Below are positions 52,828-62,047 of a DNA stretch of 64,000 nucleotides, in pieces. The DNA lies in contig JADHTQ010000014.1 of NCBI GenBank assembly GCA_016784965.1, forward strand, positions 31,078 to 95,077, given 5' to 3'. Every line of letters starts with the position of its first letter. The first letter of the stretch is position 1. The position numbers and the translations under genes were made by a program. This stretch comes from Bacteriovoracaceae bacterium. Lineage in GTDB: Bacteria; Bdellovibrionota; Bacteriovoracia; Bacteriovoracales; Bacteriovoracaceae. The notes under the pieces were generated by a model. That model was not told the origin of the DNA. It did not search any database and saw only the letters and a list, made by a program, of their open reading frames with translations.

Positions 52828-53238
52828 ATGCAAAAGATTATTTTGTTATGGATTATTGCGTTTTCTGCGGTCACATTTGCTAAAACAAATAGAGCTTCGT
52901 GGGACCATTTGCGCCCGATTACAGTAAAAATTAACTGTAATCAACATCACGACAACCCCTACTCATGTAGAGAACAAAGAGGGTGTCTGTATGTCAAACA
53001 AACGGGAAAATGTATTCAAACAATTACAGTTAGTAGAAACAGCTGTGGCAAATTTAATGCAAATCCCAGGCAGTGTAAATACAACCCCAAGTGTAACTAC
53101 AACTGGAAGCAAGGCCTTTGTATGGTAGCAAAACCTGTCAATCAGATCGTTTGCAGCAGATACAAGACTGCGTATCAATGTCATAGATGGTACAGTTGTA
53201 GTTGGGATTATGAGCGCAATAGGTGTGTTAGAAGCTAG
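52828..53238 (+). CDS. secreted protein of three tandem four-cysteine modules
   Basis: AAGGATGG precedes the ATG; the signal peptide ends at FAK (residue ~19). The mature protein holds three ~26-residue modules with nearly identical spacing C-x9-C-x5-C-x8-C (8 in the first gap of module 3): CNQHHDNPYSC..., CGKFNANPRQC... and CSRYKTAYQC.... Linkers are ~15 residues. Each module can form two disulfides. It resembles small PSI-like or trefoil-size extracellular domains, but I cannot name the family. Probably acts outside the cell, binding rather than catalysing. Confidence 0.75.
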   Translation: MQKIILLWIIAFSAVTFAKTNRASWDHLRPITVKINCNQHHDNPYSCREQRGCLYVKQTGKCIQTITVSRNSCGKFNANPRQCKYNPKCNYNWKQGLCMVAKPVNQIVCSRYKTAYQCHRWYSCSWDYERNRCVRS

Positions 53239-53433
53239 TGCCAAAAATTCACAAGTAACTGGAGCAATTCTTCCTCCAAAACCATGAACAATTATTATCG
53301 TAAGGTAATTTGAACCTTTTTCCAAACTAACTCATCGCAAAATACAATGAATTTTTCAGCACTTTATTACTATAGGTAATTATTGTGGTAAGATAATTGT
53401 TAAATACTATCAACTTTTATTGATCAAAAAAGT

Positions 53434-54648
53434 ATGAAAAAATTATTTATCGTCATTTTTTTTGTATTAGTAACTATTGGGACAGTTTATTTCTGGAATC
53501 AAAATAGATTTTCAAGAAAAATTGCTGCCCAGACGAGTGTAATCCCTTACAACATTTGGGCCAAAGAATTATTAGGTCTAGAAGATTTATCTTTTTTATA
53601 TGATTACCCAGCTTATACAAACTCGAATCCTGGAAACTTGATATTTACTGTAAGCGATCTAAGTATTTATAACTATTTTTCACAATATCTAAATAGCTTT
53701 TCATTTGAAGTTAACCTGTGTGTAAAAAACACTGATGGCCATAGCACAGATAACTGCGTTGGTCTAATTAATCAGTTTTTTCAAGCAAAAGATTTTAGGG
53801 TGAGTATTTTCTATCTGGCCAAGAAGATAAAAAATGAACTTAAAGTATTGGATGCTAAAGATCGCCTGTTTTTTAAAATTAAATTTTGGAATAATTCTTT
53901 TTTTAAGTTTCAGTGTGCTAAAGATTTAATAATTCCCTTTAATCCTGAGCTTATTAATGAAGAAAAAACTATGTTTGAAGTTGTTCCAATTGATAAAAAT
54001 AGAGCACATAAGTTGTATGCAAAATTAAGTATCAGTTTTGAAACAGCTATAACTTACAGCAGTTTTTCTTCCCTGAAAGAAGGTGATGACCATTTTTTAG
54101 CTTTTAAAAAGCAAATGAGTATTTGGGATAAGATTACACTAAAGGCCCAAGACAATTTGGAGATTTTAAAACATTCAATCAACGATATGGTGGACAATCA
54201 CGATGAAAGCCGTTTGTGTACCCATTGTCATGAGATGAGTAGAATTGTTTTGGAGTATAAAAAAAGCAAACATTATTATGCCGGGGTAGCTTGTTCTGCT
54301 TGTCATGTTGGCAAAGGGATAAATTATATATTAGATAAAGGTAGTGCTTTAATTTCTGAGCTACCGGCACATTTTATTAATAGATATGAAACGGCTAATG
54401 ATTTTGCAAATGAACGCTATCGCATGGCCATGCATGTGCAACACAAAATGGCATCAAGAGAGAGTTCTAGCTGTAAAGTTTGTCATCAGTTTAGTGCTTC
54501 TGTCTTGAGTACACAAATTGCAGCGGCCAGAAAGAGGCATGCAGAAGAATTAAAAAAAGATAAATCCCTAAATTGTATTATTTGTCATAATTATGGATTT
54601 GTTCACAAGTTACCTAAAAGGCCGGATATACTTAAAAATGAAAAATAG
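53434..54648 (+). CDS. membrane-anchored tetraheme c-type cytochrome (NapC/NirT-like C-terminus)
   Basis: 404 residues. An N-terminal helix (~4-22) anchors it. Residues ~35-245 have no recognised domain. The C-terminal ~150 residues contain four CXXCH haem motifs (CTHCH, CSACH, CKVCH, CIICH) with spacing and text (HQFSASV...AARKRHAEEL) like NapC/NirT/NrfH quinol oxidases. It probably passes electrons from the membrane quinol pool to periplasmic cytochromes. Its last 11 bases overlap the start of the 11-haem lipoprotein gene, so the two surely work together. Confidence 0.82.
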   Translation: MKKLFIVIFFVLVTIGTVYFWNQNRFSRKIAAQTSVIPYNIWAKELLGLEDLSFLYDYPAYTNSNPGNLIFTVSDLSIYNYFSQYLNSFSFEVNLCVKNTDGHSTDNCVGLINQFFQAKDFRVSIFYLAKKIKNELKVLDAKDRLFFKIKFWNNSFFKFQCAKDLIIPFNPELINEEKTMFEVVPIDKNRAHKLYAKLSISFETAITYSSFSSLKEGDDHFLAFKKQMSIWDKITLKAQDNLEILKHSINDMVDNHDESRLCTHCHEMSRIVLEYKKSKHYYAGVACSACHVGKGINYILDKGSALISELPAHFINRYETANDFANERYRMAMHVQHKMASRESSSCKVCHQFSASVLSTQIAAARKRHAEELKKDKSLNCIICHNYGFVHKLPKRPDILKNEK

Positions 54649-55834
54649 ACAATATCTTTTTGTAATACTATTGACCTTACTTAGCTCCTGTAACAAACTA
54701 ACAAAAATGCCAAACAGTGCAAAAAGAGCAGATAATCAAATGGTAAAACTTGTAGACCTCAAAAGGTATGACTATTTTCCTCATCCCTCCCATTTTAAAA
54801 AACCAACAGATCATGGGAAGATATTTAAAAGCATTCGATCGGATAATTACTGTCAGATTTGTCACGGTATAAACTTAGATGGTATGGGCCATAAGAAGCG
54901 AGATTGCAGAAGCTGTCATGAAGACTACCCTCATAGTGACCAGTTTAAATTTTGTGCGACCGGTGATAGTCGATGTACTGGTGTTGGAGCGACTATAATA
55001 AAAAGTAAAACAACTTGTAAAAACTGTCACAACAATTTAGATGAATTGCAAAAGATCAAATTAGCAAAAAACGCTAAAATTGACACAAAAAATACAGCTA
55101 AGTTTCACAACCACACCTTTAAAACAACAGTACTTCACGGTGAAGAATATTTTAAGTATAGAAATGATGGGTATTGTAAGACTTGTCACAATAGTTCAAC
55201 TAGTAAGTCTTTAGACATCCCAACTTGCTTTAGTTGTCACAATTTTCCACACAATACAAAAATTACAAAGGATTGGGCAGTGGCCAACAGGCATGGGAGG
55301 GCCTTTATTATAGAAAAACAAAGCAAGGCAAATGATTTCAAAAGATGGGTAACATGTTTGGACTGTCACAATAGAGCTATAAGTTCACAATCAAATCTTG
55401 TAAAAAGGTCAAAGTGCATGATCTGTCATAAACTAGAGATCCCTCACGATCAGCAGTTTGTGGATTCTATGCACCATGATAAACACTCCAAGCTTGCCAG
55501 TAAATTTTTAAGTGAATGTAAAATTTGTCATCTAGGCAAAAAGGGTAAGCAGCACTATGCTTTAGATGAATATGAAGTTTTGTTACCCAAACAATACTCT
55601 CTGGTTAAAGCAAAAAACTGTGTTAAATGCCATCAAAAAAGTACAATGATCAAAAATAAGGATTTGCAGCAGCTATCTAACATGACAAAGATGATGAACA
55701 AATTTAGTAAATGCCAACTTTGTCATGGCAGCTCAAACCTAAAGCTCATCCCCAAAAAACAAGCAAAGGCCAAGGCCCAAAGTTGTACTATTTGCCATCT
55801 TAGTACCTTTATTAGGCCACATACTACTCTGTGA
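54638..55834 (+). CDS. lipoprotein with eleven CXXCH haem motifs
   Basis: 398 residues from ATG 54638. Signal peptide with lipobox LLSSC (Cys ~17), so it is attached to a membrane by lipid. Eleven CXXCH motifs: CQICH, CRSCH, CKNCH, CKTCH, CFSCH, CLDCH, CMICH, CKICH, CVKCH, CQLCH and CTICH. An 11-haem lipoprotein could form a wire from the inner-membrane tetraheme partner (53434-54648) to the outer membrane. No substrate-binding active-site motif of nitrite or sulfite reductases is recognised. Terminal acceptor unknown. Convergent with the gene ending at 55846. Confidence 0.88.
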   Translation: MKNRQYLFVILLTLLSSCNKLTKMPNSAKRADNQMVKLVDLKRYDYFPHPSHFKKPTDHGKIFKSIRSDNYCQICHGINLDGMGHKKRDCRSCHEDYPHSDQFKFCATGDSRCTGVGATIIKSKTTCKNCHNNLDELQKIKLAKNAKIDTKNTAKFHNHTFKTTVLHGEEYFKYRNDGYCKTCHNSSTSKSLDIPTCFSCHNFPHNTKITKDWAVANRHGRAFIIEKQSKANDFKRWVTCLDCHNRAISSQSNLVKRSKCMICHKLEIPHDQQFVDSMHHDKHSKLASKFLSECKICHLGKKGKQHYALDEYEVLLPKQYSLVKAKNCVKCHQKSTMIKNKDLQQLSNMTKMMNKFSKCQLCHGSSNLKLIPKKQAKAKAQSCTICHLSTFIRPHTTL

Positions 55835-55845
55835 TACTAAGTAAT

Positions 55846-56424
55846 TTATTGAGCATCAAGTATCTTTGTAAATTCAAGAAGTAACAATTCAGCTCTAAAA
55901 TGTGAGATATACTCCACAAATATTCTTCTTGCCCCACTTAAATTATCATCGAGACCGCCTTGAAAAAGAACTTCCTGAAAAAGGCCAATATTTTGAATGT
56001 TTCTTACTGCATTAATGATCATAGAGCCATTTTTGTGCACTTGAGATAAATAATCTTGTGCTAACTCCTCAATATTTTTTGCTGTATGCATCGGGCTTCC
56101 TCCAATAATATAAGGAGCAACAGGGTTGTTATTTTGCAGGTCAATCCAGATGCTTAATTCTCTTTTAACCTCATCGCTGCTGAATTTATCAACATCGTTT
56201 TTAATTTTTTCTAGATTCACTCTTACAAATTCCTTAAGTTCCTCTATATTGTTTACTCGTGCAACACCTTTGGATAAGTTTACAAAAGCGTTATCACTGT
56301 GTAAGTGAATTTGGGCGAGAAAGGTCTTTAGATGTGGGTCACATTCATCTGTATAACCAAAAGATGTAGAGAGTATAATGATCAGTAAATAAATAAGGGA
56401 GTATTTTAAGGCACTGGAGAGCAT
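55846..56424 (-). CDS. exported helical protein of unknown function
   Basis: AAAGGAT precedes the ATG; the signal peptide ends near residue 25 (GYTDE). The mature ~168 residues are helical with one Cys only (ECDP). Segments VNLSKGVARVNNIEELKEF and GSPMHTAKNIEELAQDYL repeat an NIEEL element. No family recognised. It lies between the cytochrome pair and SthA. Confidence 0.65.
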   Translation of the reverse strand: MLSSALKYSLIYLLIIILSTSFGYTDECDPHLKTFLAQIHLHSDNAFVNLSKGVARVNNIEELKEFVRVNLEKIKNDVDKFSSDEVKRELSIWIDLQNNNPVAPYIIGGSPMHTAKNIEELAQDYLSQVHKNGSMIINAVRNIQNIGLFQEVLFQGGLDDNLSGARRIFVEYISHFRAELLLLEFTKILDAQ

Positions 56425-56520
56425 AACTTAATCCTTTATAACTAACGTACAATTGTAAAAAGAAAACAGAGGTACTTTAGCACAAGAGGCGCGTCGCGTC
56501 AATACAGGGTGAGATTTTGT

Positions 56521-57912
56521 TTATAAGCGGTTGAGTCCATTTAAAGCAGCCACTCGGTAAGCTTCTGCAGTTGTTGGATAATTAAAAGTAGTGTTTATAA
56601 AGGCCATTAGACTGTTTTGTCTGTCTTTGAGGTTCATTACCAACTGACCAATATGAATAATTTCTGAGGCCTGGGAACCAAAACAGTGTACTCCTAAAAT
56701 TTCCAAAGTTTCTCTATGAAATAAGATTTTAAGCATGCCTACATCACAATTTTCAATTTGAGATCTGGCCAGTGATTTAAAAGCGGAATACCCAATTTCA
56801 TAGGGGACATTGGCGGCAGTCAACTCCTGTTCAGTCTGACCGATAGAGCTTATTTCAGGTGAAGTATAGATCCCCGTTGGGATAGACTGCAATTTGTATT
56901 TGCATTTGCCCTCAATTAGGTGGGTAGCAGCAAAGCGACCCTGATCAAAAGAAGCAGAAGCTAAGCTTGGATAGCCGATAACATCGCCTACAGCATAGAT
57001 GTGGGGCAGGCATGTTTGATAGTACTCATTAGTATCTATTTGTTGTCTGCGATTTATTGGAATGCCAATTTTATCTAAACCTAGAGCATCGGTATTACCT
57101 GATCTGCCATTACACCACAATAGATAATCGGCCTTTATTTTTTTACCTGATTTAAGCCATAAGATGGCCTGAGTATCTGTTAGCTCCACTTTGTGATAAG
57201 ATTCATTGTGATGAATACAAACCCCCTGGTCGCGCAGATGATACCCTAGGGCGTCGGTTATTTCATCATCCAAAAAAGAAAGCAGGCGATCTCGGGTGTT
57301 AATTAAATGGACAGTAATTCCCAGGCTTTGTAAAATAGAGGCATACTCACAACCGATAACCCCGGCCCCATAAATGGCAATTGAAGAGGGAGTCTCTTGC
57401 AAAGAAAGCACAGAATCGCTGTCTAGGGCCCTTTTATGAGTAAAGTCAATATTGGTAGGGTGATATGGAGTTGAGCCCGTTGCAATGACAAAAGAATGTG
57501 CTCTAAACGTCCTGGTACCACTGCTTTTGCTTGTTACTTTAATGTGATTGGCATCTACAAAGGATGCAAGACCGTGGATAACTTCAACGTTGTTGCGCTG
57601 ATAAAAAGTTTGGCGCATTTGCACTTGCTTGCTAATCACACTTTCGGCCCGCTTAAGAAGGTCGGGATATGAGATCTGTATTTTTTCAACGGCACTTTGA
57701 AAGAGGGGGTTTGATCTAAACCTTCCCAACAGTTGAACTGAAAACCTAAGGACTTTACTGGGGATGGTTGCAGTATGGGCACAGTTGCCACCGATTAAGG
57801 CATGTTTTTCGACGACTGCAACTTTTTTGCCAGCTTTAGCGGCTTTCATTGCTGCCCCTTCACCTCCGGGGCCACTTCCTATTACTATCAAATCATATAA
57901 CTTCTCTTTCAC
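56521..57912 (-). CDS. sthA: soluble NAD(P)+ transhydrogenase
   Basis: 463 residues of the class I pyridine nucleotide-disulfide oxidoreductase fold. FAD motif [28 protein letters not shown] with Cys44 but Thr49 where lipoamide dehydrogenase has the second Cys, which is diagnostic for SthA; NAD(P) motif [16 protein letters not shown]-binding YAVGDVIG. SthA moves hydride between NADPH and NAD+ in the cytoplasm. Its start overlaps the 3' end of the upstream exported-protein gene by 20 bp, so translation is probably coupled. Confidence 0.9.
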   Translation of the reverse strand: MKEKLYDLIVIGSGPGGEGAAMKAAKAGKKVAVVEKHALIGGNCAHTATIPSKVLRFSVQLLGRFRSNPLFQSAVEKIQISYPDLLKRAESVISKQVQMRQTFYQRNNVEVIHGLASFVDANHIKVTSKSSGTRTFRAHSFVIATGSTPYHPTNIDFTHKRALDSDSVLSLQETPSSIAIYGAGVIGCEYASILQSLGITVHLINTRDRLLSFLDDEITDALGYHLRDQGVCIHHNESYHKVELTDTQAILWLKSGKKIKADYLLWCNGRSGNTDALGLDKIGIPINRRQQIDTNEYYQTCLPHIYAVGDVIGYPSLASASFDQGRFAATHLIEGKCKYKLQSIPTGIYTSPEISSIGQTEQELTAANVPYEIGYSAFKSLARSQIENCDVGMLKILFHRETLEILGVHCFGSQASEIIHIGQLVMNLKDRQNSLMAFINTTFNYPTTAEAYRVAALNGLNRL

Positions 57913-58318
57913 TACCTCTTCCTTGTAACGTTGTATAAATAAAACCTACATTAACAAATGATTTGTCTTTAAAAAAACACAATGTTGACTCTCTCAAAGA
58001 TTGTTTATTTTGTATAAAAACCCTTTTGGGAACTCCTTTTACAATATGACATAGCTGAAACAGTGGATTGCCTCTAATTCCCCCTAATTTGATCTTTCTT
58101 TTTATTTTTAAAGACCGCAAGGCTTCACAATCGTTATTTTTGCAGTTGATACTAAAAAACTTTGGGCCACTACTTCTTGTACAAAAACTGATAGTTTCAG
58201 TTTTAAATCCACCTTGCACGTTATACTTCATTTGAGCATTATAAGTACACTTTATATCACTTGCAAAGGCAACTAGACTGGGTATAAAAAATAAGTAGAT
58301 GAGCACTACTTTACTCAT
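57893..58318 (-). CDS. exported protein of unknown function
   Basis: The ATG at 58318 follows GGTGGAG; the frame reaches 58342. The signal peptide ends around residue 18 (AFAS). The mature ~122 residues are basic with six or seven cysteines and are probably beta-rich. It overlaps the papain-like peptidase gene by 8 bp at its start and SthA at its end, so it is the middle of a coupled set of minus-strand genes. Its link to SthA may be only positional. Confidence 0.68.
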   Translation of the reverse strand: MSKVVLIYLFFIPSLVAFASDIKCTYNAQMKYNVQGGFKTETISFCTRSSGPKFFSINCKNNDCEALRSLKIKRKIKLGGIRGNPLFQLCHIVKGVPKRVFIQNKQSLRESTLCFFKDKSFVNVGFIYTTLQGRGSEREVI

Positions 58319-60020
58319 AGCTCCACCCCCTAGTGACTCCACTTATTAAGTGGTTTGCCTCGACAATAAAATTTCCGTCTTTATCACAGGTATATGGGGT
58401 GGGATATTTTTTTAAGGAGCTTAAGGCGCCTAATCGATTTTGTTTACACTGAGATTTGCACGAAGAGGAAGTTGGTTTACAATTTTTTATGCAGTGGGAG
58501 TGCTGTTTTCTAATGCTACTTTTTGCACTGATGTAATCAATGTCTTTAAAGTCTTTTCTAAAGATATGGCAAGCATCTACTCCCCAAGAATTTCTAACGA
58601 TGTAGTGCAATTTATTTGTTTTACAATCATAAACTTTCCCAATAATGGTCGAGCCATGTCCACCTCCAAGGATCATACTAAGTGCTGCTTCAGTCTTGGC
58701 AACTCTTCTTTGATAAATGGCAGGAGTATAGTCAATTGCCACTGGCTTTGAATTATCTAAGAAAGCATTAAGTTTTTTAATGTTTTCGGGTTGATTTTTA
58801 TGCAGCGGCATCTCTATGATTTTTGGCGCTTTAACCTGCTTATTGGTAGCAACGGATACACATTTTTTACCCATTAATGAAAGCAGTGGATCTTCAGAAG
58901 CGCCCGACATGTGCCTTAAAACTGCATCAATGTCACCCTTAAAGATTTTAAACATGTCATGCAAGCTACTAACTGCCTTGCAGAGATTTTGATCAGTTTT
59001 TTTGTTTGCATACTTAAATAAATTTTCAAATAGTTTGTCAGGTTTTATTGGTCTAATTTTGCATGCAGAAATGGTATCTCTGATTTGAAGAAGTTGGCCT
59101 AGTTTTTTTCTTTTTTGTTGTTGGTTGCCCTTTAGCATATCGAGAATGTAGTCGACCTTGTCAGCTTTATCTGGCCCTTCTAAATTATTTAGATCGACGT
59201 CTTTGTCCGTTAAGTATCTAATAAGTCCTCTGTAGCTATAATATTCATCGATGGCCTTTTTCCAATCCATTTGATCTTTAAGTGGAACCTGCATCTTTTT
59301 TATGGCCTTTTGACATTTATCACTCGGCTTACTTGAAGGGGTGTAGGATTCAAGAAACGCAGCAACAGCTTCTGGGATTTTGACATCATATGAAGAAACT
59401 TCGTTTTCCAAGCAAATGGGTCCCTGGTTTATAGCTAGTACAAAGGCCTCATCACCCATACCTCCATCTTGGTCTTTGATGGTTGTTAAATCAAGTGTTC
59501 CCAGTTTATGCTTTTTGAGCATTTCTATCAATTTTGCAAATCTCTCTTGTTGCCCTAAAAGTGTTTTACAAACTGGATCTGTCCCTCTTCCCCTTTTGGC
59601 ACATTTGTAATCTTTAAACTGCTTTTGTAATTCCTTAACCTGTAGTTCATACATGGTGATATTTGCAGGAACATCTTTTAAAGCTACTTGCTTTGCTTTC
59701 AAGGCCAAAAGATAGTCAGTGGCCCCGCGTCCTTGTTGACCAGTATAAAGTGCTCCAGTAGCAAACCCTGAGACCATACTTTCAGGATTTGCGGTATTAA
59801 TATTTCTTTCTTTTTTTAAATAGAAACTAAGCATGTGAGAGGCCTGGTGTGCATAGCAGTTGCCCAATGAGTCCTGTTCAGTTTGTGGTCCAAAGTCTGC
59901 TCTCATATCAACAGTTTTAAAATTGGCAGGAGGAGTGCAGTTTTGCTTGGCCCACAAGTTTATAAAAGGCACAAGCATGCAAAAAAGCACAAATAGAAAG
60001 TTTGATTTTATGTACATCAT
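58311..60020 (-). CDS. secreted papain-like (C1) cysteine peptidase
   Basis: 569 residues; signal peptide ~1-24 (NLWA). The papain catalytic set is present in order: Gln49 and Cys55 in QDSLGNCYAHQASHML, His in GGGHGSTIIGKVYDC, and Asn in IVRNSWG. Between Cys and His there is an unusually long insertion of ~390 residues, helical with several cysteines. A Cys-rich segment (CIKNCKPTSSSCKSQCK) comes after Asn. It probably degrades proteins outside the cell, a fitting trait for a predator. It follows the gene at 60024-60530 by three bases. Confidence 0.82.
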   Translation of the reverse strand: MMYIKSNFLFVLFCMLVPFINLWAKQNCTPPANFKTVDMRADFGPQTEQDSLGNCYAHQASHMLSFYLKKERNINTANPESMVSGFATGALYTGQQGRGATDYLLALKAKQVALKDVPANITMYELQVKELQKQFKDYKCAKRGRGTDPVCKTLLGQQERFAKLIEMLKKHKLGTLDLTTIKDQDGGMGDEAFVLAINQGPICLENEVSSYDVKIPEAVAAFLESYTPSSKPSDKCQKAIKKMQVPLKDQMDWKKAIDEYYSYRGLIRYLTDKDVDLNNLEGPDKADKVDYILDMLKGNQQQKRKKLGQLLQIRDTISACKIRPIKPDKLFENLFKYANKKTDQNLCKAVSSLHDMFKIFKGDIDAVLRHMSGASEDPLLSLMGKKCVSVATNKQVKAPKIIEMPLHKNQPENIKKLNAFLDNSKPVAIDYTPAIYQRRVAKTEAALSMILGGGHGSTIIGKVYDCKTNKLHYIVRNSWGVDACHIFRKDFKDIDYISAKSSIRKQHSHCIKNCKPTSSSCKSQCKQNRLGALSSLKKYPTPYTCDKDGNFIVEANHLISGVTRGWSYE

Positions 60021-60023
60021 AGG

Positions 60024-60530
60024 TTACTTGCTCATCTGTCTTTGAAGGCCTGCCTTCATTAGGTTATTTAGCTGTTTTTGCGACTGCAGGTAGCGGCTTT
60101 TTGTGGCCTTGGGAAATAAGCTTCTAAAGCTAGAATCAAAGCTTGTCCCCTCTCTGGTTTGGGTGTACTTGATAATTTTAAAAAAGCGATCAAACTCCAC
60201 ACGAGTAGGGATATTTGATCCCCTCTCCATGGCATATGCCCCACTATTTGTCTTTTTAAACACTCCACAAAGAAGTCCCACATAACCATAGCGGTCGTCA
60301 TATCCATACAGATCATGCACACAAGTAGTTTTGAGCTTGCTTTGCATCTCCATGTAGCGATTGATAGCACTACTGAGTTTGGCATTTTGGGAAAAATTAA
60401 TCTCCCCTGTGGGATCTACATAGAGATCATCCCAAAGCACATAGCGCAGCTCATAAATAGTTGCCACCCCAATAATGATAAATGGTGCGATTTTGCCGGC
60501 AAGCGTTAATCTTCTAGGCTTCATATTCAT
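60024..60530 (-). CDS. membrane-anchored or exported protein before the peptidase
   Basis: 168 residues; one N-terminal hydrophobic segment (~10-28) after a basic start. The remainder is polar with two cysteines (TCVHD, LLCGV). Three bases separate it from the C1 peptidase, so they are cotranscribed. It could be an inhibitor, chaperone or partner of that peptidase; this is inference only. Family not recognised. Confidence 0.65.
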   Translation of the reverse strand: MNMKPRRLTLAGKIAPFIIIGVATIYELRYVLWDDLYVDPTGEINFSQNAKLSSAINRYMEMQSKLKTTCVHDLYGYDDRYGYVGLLCGVFKKTNSGAYAMERGSNIPTRVEFDRFFKIIKYTQTREGTSFDSSFRSLFPKATKSRYLQSQKQLNNLMKAGLQRQMSK

Positions 60531-60582
60531 TTGACTATATTAAACTACAATAGAGCATATTTCTACATAAGATGACTTAATT

Positions 60583-60606
60583 GCCCTGCTTTAGGGCGTT
60601 TTTTTT
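60583..60606 (+). terminator. strong intrinsic terminator, plus-strand orientation
   Basis: GCCCT-GCTTT-AGGGC, then G and T8. This is a good terminator only when read on the plus strand, although all genes for 4.7 kb to its left are on the minus strand. It overlaps the 3' end of 60591-61199. On the minus strand the same hairpin lacks a T run. Confidence 0.6.
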
Positions 60607-61199
60607 AAGTTCTCAATGACTTCAGAGTAAGATGTATTTTGGACTAATTTAACCAGTACATTTTGATAACTTTGCGTTAGGTCGTTTCTGTGTCGCTCTT
60701 TACTATCGTTTAGGGCCTGTAATGTGACAATATAGGCCTTTTCACTATTTACAAAAAATTCAAACGCGGACAAAGTGCTAATCAGCGAAGCGGCAATCAT
60801 ACTTCTATCAGCACTTGCAAAAGTAAATTGTTTTTTGTAACTGTTTTCAATAGTTACTTCAACTTGTACCTCAGAATCACTACCAGAAAATGAGTGTTTG
60901 GATTGAATATCCGTAGTTACTTTAAAATCGGTGAAATTTATGGCCTTAATGGAGGGAAATTCAGTGGCATAAACTTGTAGCATGGCCGAAAAAAATGCAT
61001 CAATCATCCCATCTCCAGAACCTTTTAAAACCACCTCTTTTTGTTGTTTTGTATTTTGGACTAAGGTCAAATCTATTTCCGTAGAGGGACCATCACCTCC
61101 TGATATGTTGTAAGATAAAATATCCCAAGAAAGATAGTCTTCGTTTAAAACCTCTCTAAAGAGCTTAAAAAGCTGATTATATTGATTAATTTTTTTCAT
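60591..61199 (-). CDS. stand-alone LeuA-type regulatory domain protein
   Basis: 202 residues resembling the C-terminal allosteric domain of 2-isopropylmalate synthase: VVLKGSGDGMIDAFFSAM (like GxGPVDA), INFTDFKV, SEVQVEVTI and FASADRSMIAASLISTLSAFEFF. No catalytic TIM-barrel precedes it, and the ATG with AAGGTGG upstream shows it is a complete gene. The domain binds leucine or related branched ligands in LeuA. Here it may act as a sensor or a subunit of a split enzyme. No leucine-pathway gene is near it. Confidence 0.72.
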   Translation of the reverse strand: MKKINQYNQLFKLFREVLNEDYLSWDILSYNISGGDGPSTEIDLTLVQNTKQQKEVVLKGSGDGMIDAFFSAMLQVYATEFPSIKAINFTDFKVTTDIQSKHSFSGSDSEVQVEVTIENSYKKQFTFASADRSMIAASLISTLSAFEFFVNSEKAYIVTLQALNDSKERHRNDLTQSYQNVLVKLVQNTSYSEVIENLKKTP

Positions 61200-61348
61200 C
61201 TATCAAACCACCTTGCTAATTAAAATTTGACACTAATGATAAACCAAATAAAAGAAATGGCAATCAAATTAGTTGGAATTTTTTGGCACAATTTGCCCAT
61301 TTGTTTAAATGCGTAGACAGATATGAGATTTGGCCTATAGTTGAAAAT

Positions 61349-62026
61349 ATGAAAAGCATTCAGGCATATAGGCATTTAGGATTATATTCAATAATTACTA
61401 TTGTTTTTATCACCGGTTGTGGGAGTGCACAATATAAGCTCCACCTAAAAGGACACCTCAACCAGTATAAGGAGGTATATCCGACCAGTTTAAGCAGTAC
61501 TTTAGCTACTGCCTTAGGGCAACCTGTTACAATTACCGAAGGCGATGATAACAAGCTAGAGATGGATGGTTATGGATTTTCGTTTGGACTGACTGAAGTT
61601 TTACCATTTGGGTTAATAACAAGAATTAGTTATTACTCTCTCGGATATAACACGTACTCCTATTCATTGCTTGTTGGAGGTCTGCCTTTTACAATGCTTA
61701 TGGATGTGGAACAAAGTGGGATTGAAGCTTCTTTGGGTTATCAGTTTTGGTGGTTTGAGCCACACATTGGGTATCGCATAGATTCTTACGATATGATACT
61801 CAATACTAACGGAGTAGAATCGACCGCTCAAGAGAGCTATATGTTATTTGGAGGCGGTCTAAATATGAACATACCTCTTGGAGATGCATTTACTATCTAT
61901 GCCAGTGCAGATTACTTGACTCCAACAAAATCTCAAGACAGTGATGTTAGCATCATGGTGTTTGGTCTAGGCATAGAAATCACATTAGATACGTCAACAA
62001 AGCGCAAAAAAAAGTCTAAAAAATAG
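61349..62026 (+). CDS. lipoprotein with beta-barrel-like C-terminus
   Basis: 225 residues from the ATG at 61349, giving a signal sequence with lipobox FITGC. An in-frame start at 61283 would precede the signal by 22 polar residues. The mature part alternates hydrophobic and polar residues with many aromatic strands (LGYQFWWFEPHIGYRI, AFTIYASADYLTP). It resembles an eight-strand outer-membrane barrel and ends in a basic KRKKKSKK tail, which is not the usual aromatic end of a barrel. Function unknown. Confidence 0.7.
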   Translation: MKSIQAYRHLGLYSIITIVFITGCGSAQYKLHLKGHLNQYKEVYPTSLSSTLATALGQPVTITEGDDNKLEMDGYGFSFGLTEVLPFGLITRISYYSLGYNTYSYSLLVGGLPFTMLMDVEQSGIEASLGYQFWWFEPHIGYRIDSYDMILNTNGVESTAQESYMLFGGGLNMNIPLGDAFTIYASADYLTPTKSQDSDVSIMVFGLGIEITLDTSTKRKKKSKK

Positions 62027-62047
62027 CAGGGTCGCGATGCGCAACAG

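Noticed and set aside
61278..61300. TGGCAC followed by TTGC before the lipoprotein at 61349, considered as a sigma-54 promoter
   Set aside because: The spacing between the GG and GC elements is two bases too short, and sigma-54 does not tolerate this.
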